From assembly GCF_030435805.1 (NCBI RefSeq), contig NC_081291.1:12609001-12673000 (forward strand): a DNA stretch of 64,000 bases, given 5' to 3'. The notes below the pieces were generated by a model. That model ran no database searches and was not told where the DNA came from. It saw only the letters and a list, made by a program, of their open reading frames with translations. This stretch comes from Mustela lutreola (Eukaryota; Chordata; Mammalia; Carnivora; Mustelidae). The position numbers were made by a program, and so were the translations under genes. The first letter of the stretch is position 1. Each line of letters opens with the position of its first letter. Below are positions 44,083 to 56,394 of the stretch, one piece after another.

Positions 44083-44276
44083 GGCGCATGTGTGGCTCAG
44101 TGGGTAAAGACTCTGCATTCGGCTCAGGTCATGGTCTCAGGGTTCTGGCATGGAGCCCTGGATTGGGCTTTCTGCTCAGCAGGGAGCTGGCTTCCCCCTC
44201 TCTCAACCCTGTCTCTCTGCCTACTTGTGATCTCTGTCTGTCAAATACATAAATAAAACTTAAAAAAAAAAAAAAA
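44083..44276 (+). mobile_element. CAN-SINE, older of the pair
   Basis: Same element as 3088-3283 (shared GGGTAAAGACTCTGCATTCGG). It sits directly after the right target duplication of the SINE at 43867. Confidence 0.92.
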
Positions 44277-44307
44277 GACTGAGATGGGGGTTGAGGTGTG
44301 AAGAGTT

Positions 44308-44455
44308 CACATGGTCCAAGCAACTACCTTGTGCCAGGCTTTTTCTACACATTGTGTCTCTTCTCCTTTTCATTCAAGCTCATTTCATAAAAGAGAAAAT
44401 GAGGCCCAGAGAGGCCAAGCCACTTGTCCAGAGTCACAGCGCCCCCTCCAGGCAG
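44308..44455 (-). repeat. MIR fragment, arm 2L
   Basis: Copy of 3325-3475. Confidence 0.7.
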
Positions 44456-45055
44456 GGATAAGGAAGCCACTGAACTGAGACCCTTGGCTCCACTCCATCT
44501 ACTGGCTTCCCCTTGACCCTCTTCTGTCACCTTAGCCTTATATATCCTGACCTCTCTGGGCATCCAGAAGCAACAACAAAAATCTTTCTCCTTAGTCCTG
44601 AATTCACTTCTTGGTTGAACATCTGATTCTGTGATATTCTTTCCCGACTTGAGTAGTGCTAGGAAATGCCTCACATTGTCCACACATTCTGGGTCCTCTG
44701 TTGTGCCAGGGCGCTAGAGTTAGAGGAGAGTGTTGATGGGACCCTTAATCCAGGCTGACACCTCCTTCCAACCCACTCTCTGCTGGACCCAACAAGGGTG
44801 GATCCAAGGGGCCTAAAGTCCCTTCACATTTTGACCTCGTCTGACTTCCCAGACTCCCCAGACCCCATTCTGGGCATTTCTCCATGCCTTTTCTTCAGTT
44901 GGTTCCCTTGCTGGCCATTCCCTCCCTGACTCCGTGTGCCAGGGACTGTTCATCCTTCAGAGTTCAGCTCAGATGCCGCCTTCCTCCCTTCCCACAGGCG
45001 CTGTAGGGTCTCACAGCACTGTGCATGTGCTTCGTTCACTGTTTTCTTTAATGCA

Positions 45056-45340
45056 TTTTTATTGTGTATCTATCATTCCATTTAATATTTACCATTCTGG
45101 GTGCTGGGAACACAGGATGCTCCCAATGAGATGCCATCTCTGCCCTCGGGAGGTCTGTTGAAGTCCAGTGAGAGACACAGACCCCATAACCAGTGATGAC
45201 AGCACCATGTGATGGGGGACTTCAGGGCAAGCTAGGAGTCAAACAGGCCCCTGGTCAAGCCAGTGGTACAAGGACACAGGATAGGCTTCCTGGAGAGGGT
45301 GGCACGTGAAATGAGACCAGTTGATTGAAGCAGATAGGAG
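45056..45340 (+). repeat. L2-like 3' fragment, arm 2L
   Basis: Copy of 4060-4340. Its first part lies in the stretch with no differences from arm 1L, and its last part is clearly different. Confidence 0.5.
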
Positions 45341-45694
45341 TGCGGCATGAGGGATGCAGTGGGATCTGGGGATGAGAGAGTCTGCTACACTCAGGAAGTT
45401 GAAAATGCTCCCATCATTTTAGCCTACAGATACAAAGTGGTGTCTGTGTTGGAAGATGGAGAGGGAGCTGAGAGAGGAAACTGGAGAGGCCAACAAGAAC
45501 TAGACTGTTGGCTGCAGTGAAGCATCTGGGACTAGGGAGCCATGGCTGGTTCCAAGCAGAGGGGAAGACGGAATGTGGTTTGTTCAGCAGGATCCCTCTG
45601 ATGCTGTGCAGGAGGCAGGTGCAGAGGCCAGACCTGAAGCAGAGAACTGAATCAGGACGGATGCTGTAGTGGATCAAGATAGTGTCGCTCAGAA

Positions 45695-46100
45695 GTGCAA
45701 GCCCACTTGGAACCTCAGAATGTGACCTTGTTTGAAATAGGGTCTTTACACATGTAATTAGAGAAGGATCTCAAGATGAAATCATCCTGCGTGCTGGGCC
45801 CCTAAATGCTGGTGTCTAATGACTAGTGTCCTTGTAAGGAGAGGAGAAGACATACAGACACAAAGACAAATTCATGTGTGGGCAGGTAGAGATTGAAATG
45901 ATGCAGTCAAGTCTGCTGGCAGCCGCCAGAAGCCAGGAGAGAGGCATAGGGCTGATCTTCCCTCAGAGCCTGTAGAAGGAGCGACACTGCTGCTCCCTGG
46001 CCCCCAGAACTGTGAGAGAGCACATTTCTGTAGTTTGCAGCACCCCAGTTTGTGGCAATTTGTACCCGAGTCCCGGGAAACTTAAGCAAGGGCAGGTGCT
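45695..46100 (+). mobile_element. MaLR (MLT1-like) LTR fossil, arm 2L
   Basis: Copy of 4700-5115. Old and broken. Confidence 0.6.
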
Positions 46101-47789
46101 GTGTTCTAGGTCAGATGAGCTCACACTATGCAGGGGGCCTGGACACGGGGAGTAGGAGGCGAGTGGACACTGAGCTGCACTGTGGCCCAAGCGCAAGGCA
46201 AGTCTGGCTATGGGTAACTGTGATGGCTTGGCACCGCCTCCTCCCTCTCAGACCTCAGCCTGGGCAGTTGGGTCCAGAGCAGGGCCATGTTGTAGAGATC
46301 CCACCTCTGGCCCAACACCTCTGCTTCTGCAGAAACCAGACCGCAGCTTTCTTCTGGACCAGTCCCAGGGACTGGGGCCCAGGGTTTCTCCACCAAAGCT
46401 CTGAGAACCTGTGCTGTCCTCTCTAGGATAGCCCGCGGTGCCTGTCTGTAGGGTATGGATGGAGCCTGAACATTGAGAACAGAGTGTGCCTAGTCCATAA
46501 TGCATGAGAACAAAGGAGTATTCTCAGAGAGTAGGGGAGGGACACCAGCCTCCTGCTGTATTTCTTCCTCTGTCTTGTCACCTCCATCTCCAGACTTAAC
46601 TATCCTCTGCACAGCCCAGCTGGGAGGCCTCAGGGAAGGTTTGGAGGCTGCATGTACAGTGGGTCTCAGGGAAGCCTCTGGAAGTCTCCTGAGTCCCTCC
46701 CCCACTCAACTCTGGGGCCTGAGGTCGGCCGCGCCCACAAGCTGAGTCAGCAGCTCACCTCCCCCTGGGAAGCCTTTGGAATGCCACTTTGGAATACAGC
46801 TAGATAAAGTGCAGGTGCAGCCTCCTGCCGTGCCCACCCGACTTCTGAGCTCTTGGTGTTGAGTGCCAGTGAGGGGACCCCGGGCTTCCCCTGCGACGCC
46901 CCCAGACTGCTCTCGGCTGCCAACAACAGAGGCGAGTGTGTGCCCCGGGGTGTCTTTGAGGAGGAGGTGATGCAAGCACGGGATGCAGAGAAAGACTGTG
47001 GGTAATAAGAATGTTGGGGTGAATCTTGGGACCCGGAACTGGGCCCAACGAAGTCTGAAGCAAATAGTGCCTGGGCGGAGACCTCTAATCCGGAATCAGG
47101 CATCCAGGCTGGACTGTGTGCGCGCGGGAGTCCCTGAGAGTCCTGTGCACTTCCTGGTTGTCACTGCAGATCTCAGCGGGAAGGTTGTGTGTCAGGGACA
47201 CCAGCGTTAGTCACCATCTTCCTGCTTGTGCTGTGTCCTACTGTGAGAGTGTAGGTCCGTGTGCACCTGCAGGTGTGCTTTTGGCCCTGACTCTGCTGTT
47301 GTGTTGGTCCATCAGCGCAGCGAGGTCTCTGCATCTGTGTGAGTGAGCAGGGCTGACAGCAGGGCTCAGGTGCCTGTGGGCCTGCTGGGTGCCTATCTGG
47401 TGTGAGAGCTTAAGGCAGTTGCGCCTGTGGGGATGGGTGGCAAGGGGAATGCAGGTATGTGGAGGTGTGGGACCGCCCACAAGGAGGTGTTTGTGAGACA
47501 GAGGGGGCACCCAGATCCCAGTCTGTGAGACAGGAGGCCACACATCCCTGAGAAGAGCTGTTCTGAGGTGTTTCTCCTTCTGTTCTCACATACTCCTAGG
47601 CAGAGGCTCAGTGGCTGCCCTGGAAAGCACAGGTAGGCTTAAGGGCAGGTGGTGGGTTTTTCCTCCCTCATCTGCCCTCTGGCCCTAGACACTCACTGTC
47701 TGTCTCTTTGGGGACAGGCTGGGCTGTGAATCAAGGGAGAGACAACTCAGAAGTAAAGGGGAAGGTCCATTTTGTTTTTAAAAGAAAAA
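46101..47789. other. GC-rich non-coding segment, arm 2L
   Basis: Copy of 5116-6770. No conserved frame. Confidence 0.5.
46743..46810 (+). promoter_or_regulatory. Candidate promoter block, arm 2L
   Basis: TGAGTCA (46743-46749), CCCCCTGGGA (46761-46770) and CTAGATAAAG (46800-46809), in the same order as 5741-5804. It lies about 3.2 kb upstream of the gene 3 ATG. Confidence 0.35.
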
Positions 47790-49195
47790 ATGGGTCAAAA
47801 TTCACATAATAAAGAATTAATCTTTTGAATTGTACAAATCATAGGCTTTTGGCACATTCATGATGTTGTGCAATCACCACCCCTTTCTAGCTGTCAAATA
47901 TTTTCATCACCCAAAAGGAAACACTGCCTTCATTAGTAGTCACTTCCCCATTCCCCCCTGCCCAGGCTCCAGCTTCCCCCAACCCCTAATCTACTTTTTG
48001 TGTCTATGAATTTGCCTATCCTTGGTATTTCATATTAACGGAAGCAGACAATCCTTTCTTCAGACAACCTTTCTTGCCTGGCTTTATTTCACATAGCAGA
48101 ATGTTTTCAAGGTTCATTTATGACGCAGCATGTGTTCCTTCTTTGTTGTGTAAAAAACACACAACAGAAAATTTATGACCTCAACCATTTTAAGTATGCA
48201 GTTCAGTGGTGTTAAGTGTATTCACGTTGTTGTAATTGATCTGCAGAACTCAGGTCACCCTGCAAATCAGAAACTCTATACCCATTAAACAAAACTCTCC
48301 ATTTCCCACTCTCTGTAGCCCTTGGCAACCTCCATTCTACTTTGTTTCTATGAATTTGACTGCTCTAGGGACCTCAGATAGGTGCGATCATACTGGATTT
48401 GTCCTTTCTGGGGACTGGCTGATTCCACATAGCATAAAGCTTCTTTGGTGTTATAACATGAGACAGGATTTCTTCCCTTTCAAGGCTGAATGATATTCCA
48501 TTGTACGGATATCTCACAACTTGTTTATCCATCCATCCACCAATGAACATTGGGGCTGTTTCCATCTCAGGGCTCTTGTGGCTAGTGCTGCTCTGACCAG
48601 GAGTGTGCAAATACATCTTCCAGACGCTGCTTATGCCACTTTTGCATATCCATCCAGATGTGGAATGCCTGTGGAATAGGTAGTTCTATTTCTAATTTTT
48701 AATTTATGGATGGAAAACCATTCATACTGTTTTCCATAGCTGTTGCATGACTGTGCTGTCCCACTAACAATGCACAGATTTCCACTCCCTATACCTCCAG
48801 TACAACTGAGTGTGATTTAGACATTCCCAGTGTTGGGCCACCAACACTTCCATTTAGGTCCAAGATATTTCCCCACCCCCGAAGGAAATCTGCAACCCAT
48901 TAAAAGTTCACTCCCCATTCCATCCTCCTTCTGGTTCCTGGCAACCGCTAATCTACTTTCTGTCTTGATGCATTTACCTATTCTGCATACTTCAAATAAA
49001 TGAACTCATACAATATGTGGTCTTTGCGGCTGGCTTCTTTCACTCAGCATATTGTCTCAGCATGTTGTAATGTATGTCAGTACTTCATGCTTTTGTATGC
49101 CACAAAGATACTCCATCATATGGATATACCACTTCTTGTTTATCCATTCATCGGTTGATCCATTCTGTATTGTTAAAAAGGTGTTGCATTTTTGC
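47790..49195 (-). repeat. Stack of antisense L1M 3' ends, arm 2L
   Basis: Copy of 6775-8205. Confidence 0.8.
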
Positions 49196-50025
49196 ATCAC
49201 GTCTGTTGGTGGCAGAGAGAGGAAGACAGAGAGACAGAAAGACAGAGAAGTAACCCTGGATGGAACAGGTGCTTGGAAGGAGAGCAGTCCTCACAGGGAG
49301 CTGGGGCAGATGTGAGTCTGTTGCCTCTTGGAGAAGGGTATGAGAGATCCCACAGCTGCCAGCCTTGGTTGCTCCACGAAGCAGGCGTTTGGGGATAGGA
49401 GAGTGGATAGGGCTTGAGGAGATGGAAGGAGATTCAGTGAATTGCATTGTTAAGTGACCAGAGATGAGTGCCCAGCAAGGGTTGCAGAATGTGATCTGGT
49501 GATTCTGGTCAGTGCCACATCCTTGGGGGGGACTCACACAAGTAGGACCACACAACAACAATAGTACCTAAGAGTTGAACTTGCACACCTTACCTTAGCG
49601 CCACTGCAGTCCTGTGGTTTAAAGTATATTATTCCACATTCCCAGTGAGCCAGTAAGGGCAATGCTGACAATTAAACCGAGCCTACAACCTCTGCATTCT
49701 ACACGGGAGAGGTGCCCTCCAGCTGACGACAGCAATTAGGCAGGAAAGCCAGGTGGTTGTCATTATTATTATCAGTATTATTTTTTACTGCATTCTTACT
49801 ATGCTCCAAGGCCTGTGCTAGGCACTTGAAGCTCATGATCTTCTGTAGACCCCATTCAGCTCCCAGGTTCTCTGAAAGTATCAGGAGCATCAGGTGGCAG
49901 AGGGACTGGCCATGGTCTGCAGGGTGAAGACTCTCTGCTCCCTCTGGAAGTCCTCTTGGGCCAGGCTCAGCTTGGACCCAGAGCTCTTGCCGACCAGGCC
50001 ACCTTCACTCTCTCTCCACCCAGGG
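49196..50025. other. 5' flank of OR gene 3
   Basis: Copy of 8206-9149. The gene 3 frame is open upstream to 49894 (44 extra codons). The matching text in arm 1L is in another frame, so I do not extend the gene. CTCTCTCCACCCAG at 50010-50023 is a good splice acceptor, two bases before the ATG. Confidence 0.55.
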
Positions 50026-50985
50026 ATGGCAGCCACTCTGGGTGTAAACCATAGCTCCGTTTCTGAATTCATCCTCGTGGGCTTCTCCACCTTCCCACCT
50101 CATCTCCTACCCATCTTCTTCCTGCTGTTCCTGCTCATGTACCTGTTCACGCTGCTGGGGAACCTGCTCATCATGGCCACTGTCTGGAGTGAGCGAAGCC
50201 TGCACACACCCATGTACCTGTTCCTGTGTGCACTGTCCATCTCTGAGATCTTCTACACCTTGGCTGTCACCCCGCGCCTGCTGGCCGACCTGCTCTCCTC
50301 CCGCCGCACCATTGCCTTTGCAGCCTGTGCCAGCCAGATGTTCTTCTTCTTCACATGTGGTTTCACCCACTCCTTCTTGCTCACCGTCATGGGCTACGAC
50401 CGGTATGTGGCCATCTGCCACCCATTGCGATACAATGTGCTCATGAGTCCCTGTGGCTGTGCTTGCCTGGTGGCCTTGTCTTGGGCTGGTGGTTCGGTCA
50501 TAGGGCTGGTGGTGACCACAACTATTTTCCACCTCCCCTTCTGTGGACCCAATGAAATCCAGCATTTTGTATGTCATGTGCCCCCTCTCTTGAAGCTGGC
50601 CTGTGGAACTGATATACCAGTAGTGGCCCTGGGTGTGGGGCTGGTGTGCATGATTGTTTTGTTGGGCTGTTTTCTCTTTATCCTCCTCTCCTACACCTTA
50701 ATTGTGGCCGCCATCTTGAAGATCCCCTCTGCTGAGGGCAGGCACAAAGCCTTCTCTACTTGTGCTTCCCACCTTATTGTGGTCGTTGTGCACTATGGCT
50801 TTGCCTCTATCATCTACCTTAAGCCCAAGAATCTGCACTCCCAGGAAAGCAACACCTTGATGGCCATCTCCTACACGGTCCTCACGCCCTTCCTCAGTCC
50901 CATCATCTTCAGTCTCAGGAACAAGGAGCTGAAGATTGCCATGAGGAAGACTTTCCTCAACAAACTCTATTCCTCCAGCATCTAA
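50026..50985 (+). CDS. OR10H-like: Olfactory receptor, OR10H type (gene 3), intact
   Basis: An odorant receptor of 319 aa with all OR landmarks at the same residues as gene 1: NHS at 8-10, GNLL 45-48, LHTPMYLF 59-66, MGYDRYVAIC 122-131, SY 222-223, KAFSTCASHL 241-250 and PFLSPIIFSLRNKEL 288-302. About 91% of residues match gene 1. The differences cluster between residues 143 and 208 (TM4, second extracellular loop, TM5), including W151L, G153W, T171P, K177E and N196D. That is the part of an OR that tends to shape ligand choice. The frame is open 44 codons upstream, but the ATG at 50026 is the family start and follows an acceptor-like CCACCCAGGG. A MIR downstream gives AATAAA at 51120-51125. 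Confidence 0.96.
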   Translation: MAATLGVNHSSVSEFILVGFSTFPPHLLPIFFLLFLLMYLFTLLGNLLIMATVWSERSLHTPMYLFLCALSISEIFYTLAVTPRLLADLLSSRRTIAFAACASQMFFFFTCGFTHSFLLTVMGYDRYVAICHPLRYNVLMSPCGCACLVALSWAGGSVIGLVVTTTIFHLPFCGPNEIQHFVCHVPPLLKLACGTDIPVVALGVGLVCMIVLLGCFLFILLSYTLIVAAILKIPSAEGRHKAFSTCASHLIVVVVHYGFASIIYLKPKNLHSQESNTLMAISYTVLTPFLSPIIFSLRNKELKIAMRKTFLNKLYSSSI

Positions 50986-51034
50986 GTGGCCAGTGTGAAG
51001 GTGGTGTTAGAAGAAGGTAGAAGGATGACCATAT

Positions 51035-51130
51035 CCCCATCTGTACAATGGGGTTAACAGTGACTACCGAGTATGATTGGTAAAGATGTGTGACGGCACG
51101 CAGGACATAGCAGGTGCTCAATAAATGTGA
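51035..51130 (+). repeat. MIR tail with polyadenylation signal, OR gene 3
   Basis: TCCCCATCTGTACAATGGGG to GCAGGTGCTCAATAAATG; AATAAA at 51120-51125, 135 bp after the stop. Confidence 0.78.
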
Positions 51131-51189
51131 GCCTTACTTCTTCTTTCTCCTTTGATTTGTGTCTTGCATATTAGTGTCATTTGTAATCA

Positions 51190-51735
51190 AACAGTTTTCT
51201 TAAGATATAATCCACATGCCATAAAATTTACCCATTTAAGTACACAATTCAGTTGGTCTTCCCTATATTCAGTTATGTGATCATCACGACCATCAATTTG
51301 AAACATTTTTGTCACCCCAAAAGAAAACCCCTATGCATTCAATCCCATTTCTCCTCCAACTCCCATAACCCCCAGCCCTAGGAAACCATTTTTCCCCTAA
51401 AATATGGTTTAAATTCTTAAATTGAAGTATAGTTGCCAGACAATGTTACCTTAGTGTCAATTGTACAACATAGTGATCTGATGCCACACAATGCTATTCG
51501 AATACGATTGCCTACATTCCCTACGCTGTACCTTTCATCCCCATGACTTGCTCGTCCGCTTTGCCTGTTTGGAACATTCATATAAATGGAATTACATTAG
51601 GTGGTCTTTTTGACTGAGTTCTTTCACTTAGTACAATGTGTTCAAGATTCCTTCATGTTGTAGATATATGAGACCTTCTTTCCTTTTTATTGTCAAATGC
51701 TATTCTATTATATGGACATATAATATTTCCTTTCT
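51190..51735 (-). repeat. Antisense L1M 3' region, arm 2L
   Basis: Copy of 10315-11090 without the SINE; the empty site reads GAAGTATAGTTGCC near 51424. Confidence 0.8.
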
Positions 51736-51739
51736 TTCT

Positions 51740-52430
51740 TTTCTTTAATTTAAATTATAGTTATTTAACATACATAGTTAACATACATAACATAGAAATA
51801 TTAATTTCTAGAGTAGAAGTGGTTCTTCTCTTACATACAATACCCAGTGCTCATCACAAGGGCCCTCCTCAATATTCCTAAGCCACCTAGCCCATCCCTC
51901 TCCCACCTCCCCCCATCAGCCCTCAGTTTGTTCTCCATCATTAAGAGTCTCTTATGGCTTGTTTCCCTCTCTCCTTATTCTCCCCTTCCCATACTTTCTT
52001 TTTTTTTTTTTCTTAAATTCCCTATATGAGTGAAATCATATGGTATTTGTCCTTCTCTGACTTATTTCGCTTAGCATAATACCCTCTAGCTCCATCTATG
52101 TTGTTGCAAATGGCAAGATGTCATATTTCTGATGACTGAGTAATATTCCTGTGTGTATATACATACCACATTCTCCCTATCCAGTCATCACTCAGAGGAC
52201 ATTGGGGTTCTCTGAGTAGTTTGGCTATTGTTTATCATGGGTTTTCTGTATTTCATCTGTCTCTTTATCATTTGTTGACCTTCTCAGTATTTCTACTCTT
52301 GGCTATTTTGGATAATGCCACTAGGAAAGCTTGTGTACCCTTTTTTCTTGAATATCTGGTTTCATACTGCTGTGTATATACTAAGGAGTAGGTTTTTTGA
52401 TCCAATGGTAGCTCTATGTTTAATTTTTAA
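51740..52430 (-). mobile_element. Carnivore L1 3' end, antisense, arm 2L
   Basis: Copy of 11095-11763, stopping at the same point. Confidence 0.85.
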
Positions 52431-54175
52431 ATTACTTTTTATTGTATTATGTTAGTCATCATACAGTATGTCATTAGTTTTTGATGTAATGTTCCAAGAT
52501 TCATTGTTTACATATAATACCCAGTGCTCCATTCAATACATGCCCTCTTTAAAACCATCACCAGACCAATGCATTTCAATAGCCCACTCCCCTCTAAAAC
52601 CCTCAGTTTGTTTCTCAGAGTCCACAGTATCTCATGGTTTGTCTCCCATTCTGATTCCCTTCCCTTCATTTTTCCCTTTCTTCTCCTAATGTCCTCCATT
52701 CTATTCCTTATGTTCCACAAGTCAGTGAAACTATATGGTAATTGACTTTCTCTGCTTGACTTATTTCACTCAGCATAATCTCCTCCAGTCCCATTCATAT
52801 TGATGCAAATGTTGGGAACTCATCATTTTTGATGGCTGAGTAATATTCCATTGGATATATGAACCACATCTTCTTTATCCATTCGTCTGTTGAAGAGCAT
52901 CTTGGCTCTTTCCACATTTTGGCTATTGTGCATTGGTGTTATGAACATTGGGGTGCATGTGGCCCTTCTTTTCAGTACATCTGTACATTTGGGGTAAATA
53001 CCCAGTAGTACAATTGCCAGGTCATAGGGCAGCTCTATTTTTAATTTTTTGAGGAACCTCCACACTGTTTTCCAGAGTGGTTGCACCAATTTGCATTCCC
53101 ACTCACAGTGGAAGAGTGTTCCCCTTTCTCCACAACTTCTCCAACATTTGTTGTTTCTTGCCTTGTCGATTTTTGCCATTTTACCTGGTGGAAGGTGATA
53201 TCTCAGTGTGGTTTGATTTGAGTTTCCCTGATGGCTAATGATGATGAACATTTTTTCATGTGTCTGTTAGCCATTGTACGTCTTCTCTGGAGAAGTGTCT
53301 GCTCACATCTTCTGCCCATTTTTTGACTTGATTTTTGGATGTTGAGTTTGAGGAGTTCTTTATCAATCTTGGATACCAGCCTTTTATCTGTAGTGTCATT
53401 GCAAATATCTTCTTCCATTCTGTGGGTTGCCTCTTTGTTTTGTTGACTATTTCCTTTGCTGTGCAGAAGCTTTTTATCTTGATGAAGTCCCAAGAGTTCA
53501 TTTTTGATTTTGTTTCTCATGCTTTTGGAGACATGTCTTGAAAGAGGCTGCTCTGACCACTGTTGAAGAGGTTACTTTAGGTTATCCTAGGTATCCTAGT
53601 ATCCTAGTATCCTAGGATTTTGATGGATTCTTGTCTTACATTGAGGTAATTCATCCATTTTGAGTTTATCTTTGTGTACAGTGTAAGAGAATGGTCAAGT
53701 TTCATACTTCTACATATAGCTGTCCAATTTCCCCAGCACCATTTATTGAAGAGACTGCCTTTTTTCCATTGGATATTTTCCCTGCTTTGTCAAAGATAAT
53801 TTGACCACATAGTTGAGGGCCCATATCTGAGCTTTCTACCCTGTTCCATTGGTCTATGTGTCTGTTTTTGTGCCAGCATCATGCTGTCTGGTGATGACAG
53901 CTTTGTAATGTGGCTTGAAATCAGGCAACCTGTTGCCCTCAGCTTTGTTTTTCTTTTTCAACATTTCCTTGGAGATTCAGGGTCTTTTCTGGTTCCTAAA
54001 TCTTTACAAATTTTAGGACTGTTTGTTCCAGCACTTTGCAAATTGCCAGTAGTATTTGGACCGGGATGGCATTGGAAGTGTAGATTACTCTGGCAACACA
54101 GGCATTTTAATGATCCATATTTTTTGAGTCCATGGGCAAGGAATGTTTTTCCATTTTTTATGTCTACTTTCTAGT
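52431..54175 (-). mobile_element. Carnivore L1, antisense, in the unit-2 spacer
   Basis: Copy of 11764-13735 without the SINE and with a short T run. It has several frame breaks. A small GTATCCTA repeat (53585-53620) is private to this copy. Confidence 0.85.
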
Positions 54176-54999
54176 TAGTTCCAGTAGAGAGGCATTCACC
54201 AGACAGATTCAGCTCAATGAGGTCATGACAATGACACATTACTAAAGGTTTCATAGGCAAATAAAGAAGAAGCCTTACAATTGATGTCACATGGAAACTC
54301 CTCCTAAAATGGCTTTTAACGCCTGTGCTCTCTCCATCTCTTTCTTTACCAGGCTCTGAGCTATCAGCTCTCTCTTTCCCTAAAGACACCATCATTACAA
54401 GCAATAAGATTTTCACCTCTCTCACACTGTCACCTTCCCCACACAGCAGAGTCTGCAGCCCTCTCAGGTGCAGCCACCACTTCTTTCCTTTTCTTATGTG
54501 GATATCTCTTTCTGTTCCACTGCAAACTTATGGAAATCTCTCTCCCCTCCCTTCCATCCATCTTCCTACCAAATGTTCCACTTAGAAATAAGTCTCTACT
54601 TACAATTTCAAAGGTTGGGAAATTATAAATAACAAGCCATTTTTTTTTTGTTGGAACAAATTGCCTTTTTACTTCCTCTTTACAAGTTTTTAGGAATAAA
54701 AAGACACTATGTTAAAAGTGTTGAATGTAGTATGATACCCAACATGTAGTGTATACTCATATGGTAACTATTATTAGTTTTTACCATTGCCGTACCAGCA
54801 GCCCAAGAGCCAGAAATAATATTCCTGTTAGCTAATTGAGTCTGAATAATGTATATGCCCACACACATACGGTGACTCCCTTTTCCCCACAATATTATAT
54901 AATCACAGGCTGGGAGCATTGATGGAAGTTCACACAGGGTCAGTTTCAAGGAGAATGCAACCACACTGAACCAGTCAAGTCCTAGATTCAGCCCCTACA
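54176..54999. other. Central spacer of unit 2, no gene seen
   Basis: Copy of 13736-14520. Confidence 0.5.
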
Positions 55000-56380
55000 T
55001 CATGGTATATACAAAATTAATTCAAAATAGATCAAAGGCCTGAATGTAAGAGCTAAAACTATAATGTTCTTAGAGGACAACATAGCTGTGCATCTACATG
55101 ATCTTGGATTAACCAACCATTTCTTAGACATGACAGCAAAACCATAAGCAATGAAGGAAACAAATACATAAATTGGATGTCAACAGAATTAAAATGTTCT
55201 GTGCTATGAAGATTAACAACAAGAGAGTGAGCAGACAACTTATAGAATGTGAGACAATACTTGAAACTCACATATCTGATAAGGGGCTTATAACTAGAAA
55301 CTATAATGAATTATTACAATTATTACATTAAAGATATAATGAATTATCTTTAACAAAAAGATAAACAAGCCAATTTTAAAGATAGGTGACATATCTCAGC
55401 AATATTTCTCCAAGAACACATAGAAATGGCCAAAAGCATGTGATGAGATGCAGAACACCATTACTTATCAGAAATGCAAATAAAAACCAACATGAGATAC
55501 CACTTTTTACCACTCTCAATAAAAACCAACATGAGATACCACTTTTTACCACTTTAAAAAGTTAGTTATAGATAGCAATAACTAACAGGACAGGTAATAA
55601 CAAATGTTGGCAAAGATGTGGGGAAATTTGAATCCTACTACATTGCTGGGGGAAATATAGATGGGTGCAGCCACTTTGGGAAACAGCCTGGAACTTGCTT
55701 TGAAAAATTAAACGTAGAGCTACCATTGGATCCAAAAAATCCACTCCTTAGTATCTATGCAGCAGTATGAAACCATGTGTTTTAAAAAAGGGTACACAAA
55801 TGTTCCTAGTGGTATTATTCAAAATGGTAAAAAGTGGAAAAACTGAGAAGTTCAGCAAGCGATAAAGAAACAGATGAAATACAGTGTGTCCCATTAACAA
55901 CAGTAGCTAAACTATGCAGAGAGCCCCAATGTCTACTGAGTGATGAATGGAGAAGGAAGATGTGGTATGTATATATACACAGGAATATTACTCAGTCATC
56001 AGAAATGTGAAATATTGCCATTTGAAACAACATAGATGGAGCTAGAGGGTATTATGCTAACCAAAATAAGTCAGAGACAGACAAATACCATATGATTTCA
56101 CTCATATAGGGAATTTAAGAAAAAAAAAAAAAACATGAAAGTATGGAAAGGGGTGGGGAGGAGAGAGGGAAACAAGCCATAAGAGACTCTTAATGATGGA
56201 GAACAAACTGAGGGCTGATGGAGGGAGGTGGGTGAGGGATGGGCTAGGTGGCTGAGGAATATTAAAGAGGACCCTTGTGATGAGCACAGGGTGTTGTACG
56301 TAAGAGAAGAACCACTTCTACTCTAGAAACCAAAATTTCTTTGGATGTTAACTAACTAAAATTTAAATTAAAGAAAAGAA
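55000..56380 (+). mobile_element. L1 3' half, sense, broken, unit 2
   Basis: Copy of 14525-15835. It has a private 39-bp tandem duplication starting at 55479 and 55518. Confidence 0.85.
55479..55556. repeat. 39-bp tandem duplication inside L1
   Basis: AATAAAAACCAACATGAGAT and the following TACCACTTTTTACCACT occur twice with a 39-bp period. Unit 1 has one copy (near 15010). Confidence 0.9.
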
Positions 56381-56394
56381 AGAAAGGAAATATT

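Larger units (their letters stand above)
43737..52430 (+). repeat. Left arm of inverted repeat, unit 2 (arm 2L)
   Basis: Same content and orientation as arm 1L, and the reverse of 55700-64000. It carries OR gene 3. Confidence 0.93.

Noticed and set aside
49894-50025. 44-codon N-terminal extension of OR gene 3 (and 65 codons for gene 4)
   Set aside because: The matching sequence of gene 1 is in another frame, it has no OR-like content, and the region contains an acceptor-like site just before the usual start.
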